Origin: Symbiodinium natans
Lineage: Eukaryota; Sar; Dinophyceae; Suessiales; Symbiodiniaceae
NCBI GenBank assembly: GCA_905221605.1
Contig: CAJNDS010001114.1
Span: 346,001-410,000, forward strand
Direction: 5' to 3'
Length of the DNA stretch: 64,000 bases
Shown one piece after another: positions 51,421-60,714 of the stretch. Numbering within the stretch: the stretch's first letter is position 1; every line of letters begins with the position of its first letter. A program made the translations under genes and the position numbers. Below the pieces are notes generated by a model that saw nothing but the letters and a program-made list of their open reading frames with translations, did no database searches and was not told the DNA's origin.

Positions 51421-51740
51421 TTGTTCGAGTTCTCGGGCCAGAGGCGCTGATGTTGCTCGCGACATGGGGTTTACGGCATGGCTTGTAATGTAGGCCGACG
51501 CAAGGTCATTGGGGTTTAGGCTATTTAGGGTTTAGGGTTTAGGGTTTAGGGTCCTCAACCCCCAGCGCCAACGGAGCCCTAAACTTCCAAAACCCTTACT
51601 GGGGAGCTAAACCCTAAACCCTGAAGCCTAAACCCTAAACCCTAAACTCTAGTTGAGCCCTAAACTCCAAACCCTAAACTCTTACTAAGCCCTAAGCCCC
51701 ACACCCTAAGCTCGAACTAAGCCCTGAACCCCAAGCCCAG

Positions 51741-52342
51741 GTCCAAGACAGGCGTCAGGCCTCCTCTGGGGAGAGACCGGGGGCATGCGCCGACCACGAC
51801 AAGAGACAAGAACAAGCCAGCAGGAGTGAACCCTATGAACCCCATGAACCCTATGAACCCTCTAAACCCTTTAAAACCTATAAACCCTATAAACGCTCTA
51901 AAACCGTATAAACTGAAAGACCTAAACCATGTAAAGCCAAAAAAAGGTTGTGCTTTGAGCCACTGGAAAATTATTTACGAAGAGTTTCCCTTATAAGTGA
52001 AGAAGGGAAAATAAAAAAATATCCCGAAGCACAACCCAGTAAACCCTATAAATCTCGGGAACCCTCAAACCGCATAGACACCTTCGAACTGCGCCAGTTA
52101 TTCACTAACCTGGGCTGGCCCCTGCTGATTGCTCATCGTTGGCACTCGCACACTGCCGTAGCAGATCCGGCAACGCTGTCATCACGGAGAGTTCGTAGCT
52201 TACTGGTAGATGGGTTTATAAGAGTGCCTTAAAAGCCTATAAAATATAAGGCTGGTTTAGGATGGGCTGAAATTGTGTGGGCAAGGGAAGAGTTGGTTGC
52301 AGTGCGGAAGGGCCCCTTGTGAGCTCACAGAGGCTGCGCTGA
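51741..52342 (+). CDS. 3' end of an unknown gene (three exons)
   Basis: Exon 51741-51825 (acceptor CCCCAAGCCCAG; VQDRRQASSGERPGAC; donor GTGAAC), exon 52078-52205 (FELRQLFTNLGWPLLIAHR; donor GTAGAT) and terminal exon 52286-52342 (GRVGCSAEGPLVSSQRLR, TGA). Phases 1 and 0 agree at both junctions. Intron 1 (51826-52077) holds CCCTATGAA/CCCTAAA degenerate repeats and a 91-bp hairpin element. No family recognised. Confidence 0.65.
51946..52036. mobile_element. Hairpin element inside an intron
   Basis: Inverted ends GGTTGTGCTT (51946-51955) and AAGCACAACC (52027-52036), with an inner TTTCCCTT/AAGGGAAA pair. Confidence 0.6.
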
Positions 52343-52398
52343 CAATCGCATTGAACTCTCGCCGGGCACATGCTTTTGTTATGTAACAACTCTGCCAG

Positions 52399-52593
52399 AT
52401 GGCAAGGAAACCAAGAAGCCGAGTCGGCTCGCATGCTGCAAGGTTCCACCTCCGCGTGCATGCGCTTGGCTGTCCCGAGGGCTCCACCCTGCTGTTCGTG
52501 GTATGCACGAGAGGCCCGATCCGGCTCGAGTTTCGCCGAGATTCTACACTCAGTCACTCTTTCGGGGCCCTTTTAAGGAGGTCTTGTTCATGA
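52399..52593 (+). CDS. Small open frame, unknown protein
   Basis: 64 codons from ATG with fairly high third-position GC (contains LRVHALGCPEGSTLLFV). It could be a first exon or a chance frame. Confidence 0.3.
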   Translation: MARKPRSRVGSHAARFHLRVHALGCPEGSTLLFVVCTRGPIRLEFRRDSTLSHSFGALLRRSCS

Positions 52594-52654
52594 CGCTCTG
52601 AGGGTATAGGAGCAACACTCTCGGCCTACGCGCAAATGGATGTAAGCAACAGTC

Positions 52655-53203
52655 GTGAGCAGTTTGCACCTAAGGATCGGTCTTTTACTGCGTAGTTTGC
52701 GTGCAAGCCGGCCACTGCATGACGCTTCAATGCCCCACGTTCTGCAGGAGGGTGTGGGCGTAGCTGAAGCCGACCCTCCCCCTGCAGCCAGCACGGCAAC
52801 ACCAAGGAATGAGAGCCCCTTTCAATGCGTAATTACGTCGGCTTGGTGCCGACGCCTTGCCGAACAAAATCGGCTGGACACCCAGCAGCTCGAGGAGGCT
52901 TCACATTATACGGAGCGGTTTCGGAGCCTGTCGCCACACTCACAGGAACACCTCCTCCTCCACTTGGCCGCGCGCACATTGCTCTGCCGCGGCGAAGAGC
53001 TTGCGCGAATACGGTCGCATGGCCGCACGCGCATCATCTCATGGCGCGCGCGCTGTGTAGGTCCTTCCTTCAGGCGAAGGACGGCATCTTTTCCTAGAAA
53101 AAATAGAAGCCCTTTCCAGCCTCCCCCCTCCCCCAAGCCATTGTACAAACCAAAAGAGAAGAATGCGAAGTCTGACCTGCGCCTCCCTCTTCTTGGTTTC
53201 TGA
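52655..53203 (+). CDS. 182-codon open frame, unknown protein
   Basis: Open from ATG to TGA. The central part (RLDTQQLEEASHYTERF, then EHLLLHLAARTLLCRGEE) has about 70 percent third-position GC and is helix-rich; the ends are less convincing. It may be one exon or a single-exon gene. No family recognised. Confidence 0.5.
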   Translation: MSSLHLRIGLLLRSLRASRPLHDASMPHVLQEGVGVAEADPPPAASTATPRNESPFQCVITSAWCRRLAEQNRLDTQQLEEASHYTERFRSLSPHSQEHLLLHLAARTLLCRGEELARIRSHGRTRIISWRARCVGPSFRRRTASFPRKNRSPFQPPPSPKPLYKPKEKNAKSDLRLPLLGF

Positions 53204-53345
53204 CGGATGAGGTACCCATGTCAACCCAGAATGCAACTGGGTTAGGGTTTAGGGGTTCAGGGTTCAGGGTTCAGGGTTCAGGGTTCAGGGTTTAGGGTTT
53301 AGGGTTTAGGGTTTAGGGACTCGAATACAGATACAGATATAGCAG

Positions 53346-53874
53346 GTGTGTATTCAATCTGAACCTCGGATCCGATTCAACTTCGGCACTCGAGGGACGG
53401 ATAGGCCATCTCGGCAATCAACTGCTTCAAACTCGCTTGAAACTCAAGCAGCTGCTTTCGGTGTACATCTGACCGACAAATTATGCCACCTTTATTCTCC
53501 CAGAAACCTCGATGCTAATCGCGATGCACAGCTGCTTGCATGCACACACCATCCAGATGCAGAAGCATGCCAAGGAACCCGAAGGCCCCAATCGGCGAGG
53601 GATGACAGGGTTTAGGGTTTAGGGATTCGGGTTTAGGGTATCTCGACAAGAGCTCTGTGGACCCCTTTAAGACACAGGAGGTACCTTATTGGGGCCCTTC
53701 TTGTGAGGGAATCCTACGATTTCGGGGGTCTATATTAGGGCTCCCTTTTCGAAAACCCCCGAATCCTAATTCTCCTCAAGGGCCCAAACTCGGCTAACCT
53801 ACGCTGCATCACGGTAGACTTTTATATCCCTCCCTGCACCTGGGAGGACCTTGATCATGAGACAGAAGTCATGA
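53346..53874 (+). CDS. 3' end of an unknown gene; first donor is a telomere repeat
   Basis: Exon 53346-53609 (88 codons; acceptor GATATAGCAG; starts VCIQSEPRIRFN; donor AGG|GTTTAGGG), exon 53651-53680 (SSVDPFKTQE; donor GTACCT) and terminal exon 53818-53874 (TFISLPAPGRTL..., TGA). All phase 0-0. The first intron is 41 nt of TTTAGGG-like sequence; the second is a family B MITE-like element plus flank. An array at 53239-53319 precedes the first exon. Confidence 0.65.
53681..53817. mobile_element. Family B element forming an intron
   Basis: Starts at the 5' splice site with GTACCTTATTGGGGCCC and contains GGGGGTCTATATTAGGG and a GAAAACCCCC end, as in other family B copies. Confidence 0.6.
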
Positions 53875-54000
53875 AAGGTCAGGGAATGAGGGGTCCAGGA
53901 CTGCCTTCAGCTTTTTGCGTGCGTTGCATCCCACATCTTGGCGTTTGCCACTGCTTGCTTCAAGCCCGCCAACTGCGGGCGTGTTGGATGGGTTTGTGAT
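53870..54000 (-). CDS. Possible terminal exon, antisense tail-to-tail
   Basis: Two minus frames are open. One contains LAGLKQAVANAKMWDATH and stops inside the segment; the other ends DPSFPDLS at 53871, overlapping the plus gene's stop. Only one can be right. Confidence 0.35.
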
Positions 54001-54399
54001 AATATGGGGGGGGGGAGGGGGACCCCGCCGCGGACCACGGCACATGGATTTGGGCAGAAGCGACAATTGGGGTTTTCGGGCGTTTTCAGTTTTTCCTGCT
54101 GACCTTTCATGGGGTTTTGGGTGGTGCGCTTGGGAAAGAAGACCCCCTGACATTCCCTTTGCAGCCTTTCCCACAAAAGCCTCAAGGTTTTGAGCTGGTG
54201 CGAGCTTTCTAGGGGGGGCGGGGGGGGGGGCGGGGGTTGAGTGCTTCGATCCACCCTAGACTTTTCTGATCCACCCTAGACTTTTCTGCTCCCGTCCTGG
54301 CGACCTTCCCCCACCGCAGCCCCAGACCCCTGACGAACCCTTTTGGGACTCGTAAATGTTGTCGAAAAGCTTCGGGGGTTCTGGGTCATCTTATTTTGT

Positions 54400-54525
54400 G
54401 CGGACCCTCTGAGGACCCCTGGCAACTTTCTGGACCTCCCCAACCCGAGAGCCCCTGGCGGGCCCCTTTTCCCTGGCCTGAACTGTTTCCCCTGCGGGGT
54501 CTGGGAGGCTCTTGATTCCGCCTGA
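54400..54525 (+). CDS. Weak exon candidate
   Basis: Plus frame with about 70 percent third-position GC (LRTPGNFLDLPNPRAPGG) closed by TGA; the antisense is also open. Confidence 0.3.
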   Translation, partial: ADPLRTPGNFLDLPNPRAPGGPLFPGLNCFPCGVWEALDSA

Positions 54526-54782
54526 AGGCAACGACCGTCAACAGGCGAAGCACCATAGCATCAACCCAACAGGGCCCCTGGCACAACTCGAGCTTCTACA
54601 CTCCAAGCCATTGCCCCACTGCAACATGAGCCTATGAAAGCTTTCAAGCAAAGAGTCAAAGCTTGAACCCTAAACCTTGGGATGTTCTCCCTGGTACTAA
54701 CAGTCCTTGATAGGGACTATAGTACCCCCTATAAACATAGCGGGAACATGAAGCTAAACCCCTTAAGCCTTAAGCATTTTAG

Positions 54783-55038
54783 CCGGAGGGATTTGCATCT
54801 GCGCCACTGGACAGCATGGATGGTGACAGGGCGCCGGTACCTTCCGTGCGAGTTGCCTGCTTGGAGGAGCGGACTCACCTGGGGTTTAGGGTTTAGGTTT
54901 TAGGGATTTACATCCACTCTTGGTAGCCCAGCAAGCATAGATTAATATCTTTTTTGGGGGGTTGGTTACTTTGTAAGGGAACCTTGAATCACCAAAAAAG
55001 GGAGGGGGAGGGGGGGGGGAGGGGGGATGGGGGGGGGG

Positions 55039-55124
<86 letters not shown>

Positions 55125-55982
55125 AAAGGGGGGAGGGGAGGGGGGGAGGGGAAACCCGAAACCTTTTATAACCCGCAACCCTGACCTGAAACCCTAAACC
55201 CAACACGAACGACAGGAGGCAGTGGGAAACCCCTAAACCTACAACCCTAAATCCTGTACTTAAAGCACTACCATGAAACACGGAGGGCAAAGTGAAAAGC
55301 CCAAACCCTATACAGCCTTAACCCTAAACCCGAATCCCGCCCTGAGCCACAGAAGAAGGAAACCGAGGGCGGGGGGGGGGGGGGTTTGGATTCCGGACAC
55401 CAAAGAGCCCCCGACAATCCGTGATTCCTAAACCCCAAACCCTAAACCCTAAACCCTAAACCCCAAACCCTAAACCCTAAACCCTGAACCCTAAACCCTA
55501 AACCCCAAACCCTAAACCCTAAACCCCAAACCCTACACCTCACTCCGAGCAGCGCTCTTGAACCCAAAGGCAGAACGGCGAGGGCTGGGACATCCGGGTC
55601 GAAGACTCGCGCGTGGATTGCTGCAGCTCTGGAAGTATCAGGAACCCGAAAGATTCAAAAGGAGGATGACCTTAAGTTCGTGGTTCCTAAACCCTAAACC
55701 CTAAACCCTATACCCTATACCCTAAACCCCGAGGTACGCGCTCTGATGGAGCTACCAGTGGAGTCTCTTGGAGGGGAAAGGTAGGCTTTAAGGTTTAAGG
55801 TTTAAGGTTTAGGGTTTAGGGTTTAGGGTTTAGGGTTTAGGGTTTAGGGTTTAGGGTCTAGGGTTTAGGGTTCCTGGAGGGGTTCATACGGTGTGGGTTT
55901 GGGCTTCGGAAAGGTGCAGGAATGTCCGGCAATCACATCTACTGGGCGGCGGAGACTCAGCTCCCTGGCAGAGGTTGTGTAG
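54783..55982 (+). CDS. Unknown gene, four exons with telomere-like introns
   Basis: Exon 54783-54883 (acceptor AAGCATTTTAG; PEGFASAPLDSMDGDRAP; donor GG|GTTTAG), exon 55550-55679 (KTRAWIAAALEVSG; donor GTGGTT), exon 55734-55780 (VRALMELPVESLGGE; donor GTAGGC), terminal exon 55880-55982 (GSYGVGLGFGK, ends SSLAEVV, TAG). Phases 2, 0 and 2 all match. Intron 55680-55733 is 54 nt of CCCTAAA repeats; 55781-55879 is a TTTAGGG array; the first intron (666 nt) holds a family D copy, a long G tract and a CCCTAAA array. No family recognised; upstream exons not found. Confidence 0.75.
54919..54999. mobile_element. Family D element, partial
   Basis: CTTGGTAGCCCAGC start, then GGTTGGTTACTTTGTAAGGG and AACCTTGAATC, running into the G tract. 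Confidence 0.6.
55000..55152. repeat. Long interrupted G tract
   Basis: About 150 bases almost all G, including a run of more than 50, inside an intron. Probably length-variable and hard to sequence. Confidence 0.95.
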
Positions 55983-56117
55983 GGCTTGATGGCGTTTAAG
56001 GCTTGTTTTGTTGTTTAGGGTTTAGGTTTAGGGTTTAGGGTTTAGGGTTTAGGGTTTAGGGTTTAGGGTTTAGGGTTTAGGGTTTAGGGTTTAGGGTTTC
56101 GGGTTTAGGGTTGCCAG
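55427..56117. repeat. Cluster of four telomere-like arrays
   Basis: 55427-55537 and 55686-55731 CCCTAAA; 55787-55873 and 56015-56117 TTTAGGG. Three are intronic; the last follows the stop codon at 55982. Confidence 0.95.
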
Positions 56118-56132
56118 GGTTTAAAAGCCAAC

Positions 56133-56265
56133 TTAGACTGAGTTTGAACGGCGCTGCACTGCCCTTGGTGCCCAGCATCCACCCTGCGACTACCGCCCGG
56201 GCGCCCATGCGAGATTCAAAAAAAGTTTTGCGGGTTTCTTCGTCGGCTGCAGCCCTCAACACCAA
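56133..56265 (-). CDS. Internal exon, unknown protein
   Basis: Acceptor AAAGTCTGCCAG, then LVLRAAADEETRKTFFESR and VVAGWMLGTKGSAAPF; donor near GTTGGC. Followed on this strand by an array. Confidence 0.55.
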
Positions 56266-57826
56266 CTGGCAGACTTTCTCGTTAGTTGTTGTTAGTTGTT
56301 GAGGTGTGGCGGCCCTACTTTAGGATGCGCGGTGGGACTTCTGCTGCATTTTGCAATCCCTTCCCCGAATACTACATGCAAAGGGGCGCTGGGCTCCTGT
56401 TTTTCTGCACATAGCGCTTTGCAAGGTTTTGTTCACAAGCAGCAGTACATAAAGTAGCAATACATTGCTTCATAGGCGGTTTTGCTATAGAGGCTCATGG
56501 GCACACAGCGTGCCCATGACAGGAAAACACCATGCTCTAGAAATGCAGACTGGGAGGAACCATAGAAAGTGAAAGGGTGGACCAGAGGCATTGCTTTGTT
56601 GCCAAACCTCCCCTTCAACTCGCGATATTCACTGATTCCCTTCTTTCAAGTTGCCAAGTTGCAATTTCCGGAAATTGCCAAGGGCCGTGTCTGACGTGTC
56701 TCTGAGACAAGGCCTTTTTGCTGCAGATGCGCAAGACCTCGCAAATATTGAAATGTGGACTTTTGGAAGTCTGAAGGTTCAGGTCCTAGAGACATAGGCC
56801 CTCGCACATTCGGAAGCCTGGAATTTGCACCCGGGAAGTTAGGAATTTTCAGAAATTTGGACGGTTTTCTGATCGTGATACGAGCTCCTATCAAATAGCG
56901 TGTCGTCTTGGGGCTGGCAGGGGTGGAGGTGTATGTATATAGTTCTCGCTATCCCTCCTCACGACCCGCCTCGAACATGTACTTTGAATGTTGAGTGTTG
57001 AGACCATACAGGCCCTGAAAGAAAGATCACCAAATATCCAACCCCCCCCCCCCCCCACCGCCCCCCACCCCACAAAGCGCGCGTTGGTGCCGTAGGGAGT
57101 TGGCTGCCGGGATTTTTCCATCTGCCCAGGAACACGAAAACCAAGGAACAAACTTTGCAGCCGAATCAGACTTTGCCATCTGAAGTTCAGTCGATGGTTC
57201 CTGCTTCGTTTGAAGGCATTCCGTTCCATTTCCAGATCCTTGTTTTGACTTAAACCTAGAATTGGCAAGCCCATTTAAATGTGCAGTTGCTTTTTGCTTT
57301 TGTTGATTATTAGTTATGTCTTATATACTTTCCTTTTAGGAGGGGGTTGGCTGATAAGTACGTGGTGAATTCCTGCGACCCCTTAAGGACCTGGCAATTT
57401 AGGGCGCCCTTGCCAAAGACTTGAGACCTGAAAACGCGAAGAACGCTTCCGCCTTTTTGCTACTTCCGACGGTCGATGCGCTAGTCAATAGTGCATCCGC
57501 ATTCTCGTAGTGGCTTCAGGACTCTTACTATCGGATTCGAAGATGTATAAGCCCTGTAAAATCTTGCGTTGGAAATAAAAGCCCTGGCTTTAGACTAAAT
57601 GAATGAAGGGCATTAATAGTTGTAACTTCGCAAAGGCATTCGGTAAGTTCTTTTGGGTACTGGAACGGCTTTGAAAGGCTCCTCAGATGGTCGGCCTCAG
57701 AGCTTAGGGTTTAGGGTTTAGGTTTGGGGGGACACATCAAGCCTTCTAACATCACGGAAGCACCACTTACATTCTGAATAGTGCTTTTTAATTTTCGATC
57801 TAGCGTATCGAGTGGCATGCTTCCAT
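56266..57826. other. Weak minus exon near 56.7 kb; otherwise nothing
   Basis: Minus frame about 56660-56740 (VLRICSKKALSQRHV) with acceptor ATATTTGCGAG is possible. 57042-57060 is C-rich. 57300-57826 is AT-richer, with no frame of note. Confidence 0.4.
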
Positions 57827-58066
57827 TCATTCTTCATGGGCAGAAAGCTTCCCTAAGTTCTTGAGAAAGCGGATGGGAAAGTGTTTTCCATTGGAGATGT
57901 TGAAGCTGGTATCAAGTTGGGAGAAGGCCTCACATTCCTCTGGCCTCCAAGGCATATCTCTAACTTGAAGGCATGTACATGATTTAGTGTGCTGAAAGCT
58001 GAGATTTTTGACCTCTCTTAAGCGAAGAAAAGCCTTACTTTCTAGTTCAACTTTCTGCAAGTACAT
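57827..58066 (-). CDS. 79-codon open frame, unknown protein
   Basis: ATG to TGA, protein-like throughout (LRLREVKNLSFQ, MPWRPEECEAFSQLD, FPIRFLKNLGK). It lies in an AT-richer stretch than its neighbours. It may be an intact small gene or a last exon. Confidence 0.4.
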   Translation of the reverse strand: MYLQKVELESKAFLRLREVKNLSFQHTKSCTCLQVRDMPWRPEECEAFSQLDTSFNISNGKHFPIRFLKNLGKLSAHEE

Positions 58067-58457
58067 CAGCTCTTTGAAACAGACATTAAACCTTTTAGTT
58101 TCCTTCTAAAGGAAGCTGGAGCGTATCTACAACTTGGAAAGGACGCTAGTTATAACTTCGGGGATCGTTTACATGTCTGCGCGCTTGTGACCTCTAAACC
58201 TCGAAATTAACTTCTGCATTTCTGGCTTTAAGAAGCCTGAGAGTTTAACGGGCTGTTGCATTTGAATGCGCCCACAAGTTTCCAGTCATGTAAGAAGAAA
58301 TTGCGGGTCTTCTTTAAGAAGGTTTCTGAGGGTGATAACTCAGCAGCTGCCCATGAATCCCAGCAGTCCCAGTAGCTGTCCTTTACCATTTTCGCCTGTA
58401 CCTGGCATTCAGTACGTGGGTTTAGGGTTTAGGGTTTAGGGTTTAGGGTAGGCTCAC

Positions 58458-58602
58458 GGAACATTTGGGGCAGGCCAACGAACAGCTGGCTGTGTACCTG
58501 CAGCGTGAAAATCCAGAAAGGGCGCTCTGCACGCGCCGAGCGCCGGGGCTGGGGGGCCTGCTCTCGGAGACTTAGCGGGCTCATGGGCGTGGACTTAAAA
58601 GC
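58458..58602 (-). CDS. Internal exon, unknown protein
   Basis: 145 nt with acceptor TTTTGGGGGAG and donor TTCC|GTGAGC; starts AFKSTPMSPLSL, contains RRSARAERPFWIFTLQ. Third-position GC about 80 percent. An internal CAG|GTACAC is an alternative donor. A TTTAGGG array (58419-58449) lies in the downstream intron. Confidence 0.65.
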
Positions 58603-58750
58603 CTCCCCCAAAACCCCCCCAAAACCCCCCTAAACCCTAAACCCTAAACCACTAAACCACTAGACCAAAAAACCTAACAACCAAAACCCTAAACCCTTAG
58701 TGCCCTAGTGATATGGTCTTCAGGGCCATTTTCCTTGTCTGGAGCTTCAG

Positions 58751-58783
58751 GCCCGTGTGCAGGGCCTCGGGGCTGAGATCTAA
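58751..58783 (+). CDS. Possible short terminal exon
   Basis: Acceptor GTCTGGAGCTTCAG, then ARVQGLGAEI and TAA. Isolated, so weak. Confidence 0.3.
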   Translation, partial: ARVQGLGAEI

Positions 58784-58980
58784 GCGTTAGGCACGTGACG
58801 CCAGTGTACAGCTCAGTGACATTTCGGATTGTTTTGGAAGGGGCCTGAAAGAGCTGTTAGATACTTGCCTTTGAGGCTTCAGTTCTTTGGTCGACCAAGC
58901 AAGCCTTCATCACCCTAGCCCCTGTGCGATTCTAAGCCCAAATGCCAAATGCTGCCTAAGCCGAGTAAAACCATCTGGGG

Positions 58981-59055
58981 GGGGGGTGTCCGAAATTAGG
59001 AGTACCTTATTGGGGTCCCTACCATTTGGGAATCTGTTTTGGGGCCCGCCTATTT
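58981..59055. mobile_element. Family B fragment
   Basis: GTCCGAAATTAGGAGTACCTTATTGGGGTCC core shared in shorter pieces with 1641-1670, 53681 and 63946. Confidence 0.5.
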
Positions 59056-59143
59056 TCGCGCTCTAAAATCAAAGGACAGGTCACAAAGCTGTGTCCCTCC
59101 GATGGCCGGGAGGACAGTGGTCTTACACAAGCTGTGGTAGGCT

Positions 59144-59677
59144 TTGAGATTAGGACTTCAGAGTTCGGCTTCAACCCCAGGGGCTCGAAATCCTGTGGCC
59201 AAGGAGGCAGGCCGCAAGGCACGCCTCTTCATCGCCAGCAGGCAAGTTGCACTGTTGGAGGGAAGAGTCGGCGAAATGGCAGGGGCGATGGGGGATGCTG
59301 CCCCGGACAGCTGCACCCTACACCGGTATTTCGGCAGAGGAAGCAACGTTTTCGTCCCTCCTGCCTGTAGACGCAGGAAGGAAAGCATGGGGCAGCCATG
59401 GCAAACCCTGCAAACTTCCAACTCCCCACTCGTGCTCCACAAACAATATTCCGACGAGAAACTGCAAACCCGAACCGGCACGCAGCCTGGTAGGGTTCGG
59501 CGATATTCTGCTTTCGCATCTCACAGGAGACCCTCCTCCAGTTGTTTGAAGCCTTGGGGCACTCTCCTGGGCGTTAGGGGGCACCCCCTAGCACCGGGGC
59601 ACTATGAAGGCAACGTGCGCGCTGCGGGTGTAGGTACAAGATGGGATCCTGGGGCCATAAAGTACGAATGTGGCTGA
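59144..59677 (+). CDS. Unknown protein, exon about 59203-59491 inside a 177-aa frame
   Basis: The best part reads KARLFIASRQVALLEGRV, then CTLHRYFGRGSNVFVPP, then VLHKQYSDEKLQT, with about 68 percent third-position GC. Acceptor candidates CCAAG and GGAGGCAG; donor CAGCCTG|GTAGGG. The rest of the frame is less certain. No family recognised. Confidence 0.55.
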   Translation: MRLGLQSSASTPGARNPVAKEAGRKARLFIASRQVALLEGRVGEMAGAMGDAAPDSCTLHRYFGRGSNVFVPPACRRRKESMGQPWQTLQTSNSPLVLHKQYSDEKLQTRTGTQPGRVRRYSAFASHRRPSSSCLKPWGTLLGVRGHPLAPGHYEGNVRAAGVGTRWDPGAIKYECG

Positions 59678-59744
59678 CAAGGTTTGAAATGGCTTACTCC
59701 CGATCACCTTCACACCGATGCCTCGTACCGCCCCCGCGTGTCAG

Positions 59745-60170
59745 GCAATACTCAACAATCTTTGTCTGGTGACGGGCATCGATCCACAAGAAATTCGGTT
59801 CGCCTCGGCGCAATCGTATGGATTTACCCTAAACCCTAAACTCCCTAAACCCTGCTTGAAACCCAAGTCCGTTCACAGTTGGCCACGGTTTTGGAGAACC
59901 TAAGACGAAAGCTCCATGCCCAGAGCGTGAAGCCGAGGGCCTCCCTCCGGCAGGTTTTAGATGACCTTTGGGGGCCCCTAAACCCTAAACCCTAAACCCT
60001 GAACCCTAAACCCTGAACCCTAAACCCTAAACCCTGAACCCTGAACCCTAAACCCTAAACCAAGCGAGGAGCTAACGACCCAGAGATTGCCCATGAAGGC
60101 CGGGTTGTGCAAGGTGAGGGTAAATTCTACGCCTAAGCACTGGTCGCACTTGTTTAAATTTACATTATGA
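59745..60170 (+). CDS. Unknown gene; GA-AG intron made of telomere-like repeats
   Basis: Exon 59745-59820 (acceptor CCCCGCGTGTCAG; LCLVTGIDPQEIRFA), 47-nt intron starting GATTTACCC and ending CCCAAG, exon 59868-59953 (SQLATVLENLRRKLHAQS; donor GTTTTAG), intron 59954-60068 with a CCCTAAA array, then exon from 60069 (ELTTQRLPMKAGLCK). The last either stops at a GTGAGG donor (60113) or reads on to TGA at 60168-60170. Phases match at both junctions. An ATG at 59718 in the same frame is a possible start. Confidence 0.65.
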
Positions 60171-60432
60171 CCGTTTGCCGTTGTTTCTATGGGTTTGGTC
60201 CTCAACCTGAAATGAAACCTACGCACGGTGTGCTTGGCAATTTACTGTCCGATTGTCGAGCGCTCCGGAAATGCTCAGCAGTCCATCGCCACGGCCAACT
60301 CGTGCATTGGCGGAAGGAGGGCTTAGGGCTCTTAGGGTTTAGGGTTTAGGGTTGAGGGTTTAGGGTTTAGGGTTTAGGGTTTAGGGCTTAGGGTTTAGGG
60401 TTTAGGGCTTAGGGTTTAGGGTTGAGGGTTAA
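59979..60432. repeat. Opposed telomere-like arrays
   Basis: 59979-60061 CCCTAAA/CCCTGAA and 60328-60432 TTTAGGG with TTGAGGG and CTTAGGG variants. Confidence 0.95.
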
Positions 60433-60454
60433 GCGTTGCCTTCAAGCATCTGGG

Positions 60455-60549
60455 CTAAGAGTTGAGGACGCCCTCCACAACCACCATGGCAGTGTAAAAC
60501 GCATGGGTCAGATCGCGATGGGTCAAAGCTTGGTTCCTTGCGCCCTTGG
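60455..60549 (-). CDS. Terminal exon, unknown protein
   Basis: Acceptor AATCCTGCTTCAG; 30 codons KGARNQALTHRDLTHAFY... ending VVEGVLNS at TAG. The TTTAGGG array follows the stop on the lower side. Confidence 0.55.
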
Positions 60550-60714
60550 CTGAAGCAGGATTCGACCTACACCCCTGAGAGGACCCTTAATCTCAGTCTG
60601 CAAGCACAGATACGAATAGAAGATCGTACTTCGATGCTATATGTTCTACTACGCCATACCCTAGACCCTAAACCCTAACCCTTAAACCCTAAACCACTAT
60701 TCGGTCCTCTCTAG

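Noticed and set aside
51037-51493. Open frames on the GT/CT microsatellite
   Set aside because: Low-complexity artefacts.
54886-55290. Polyproline/polyglycine frames
   Set aside because: They encode only the G tract.
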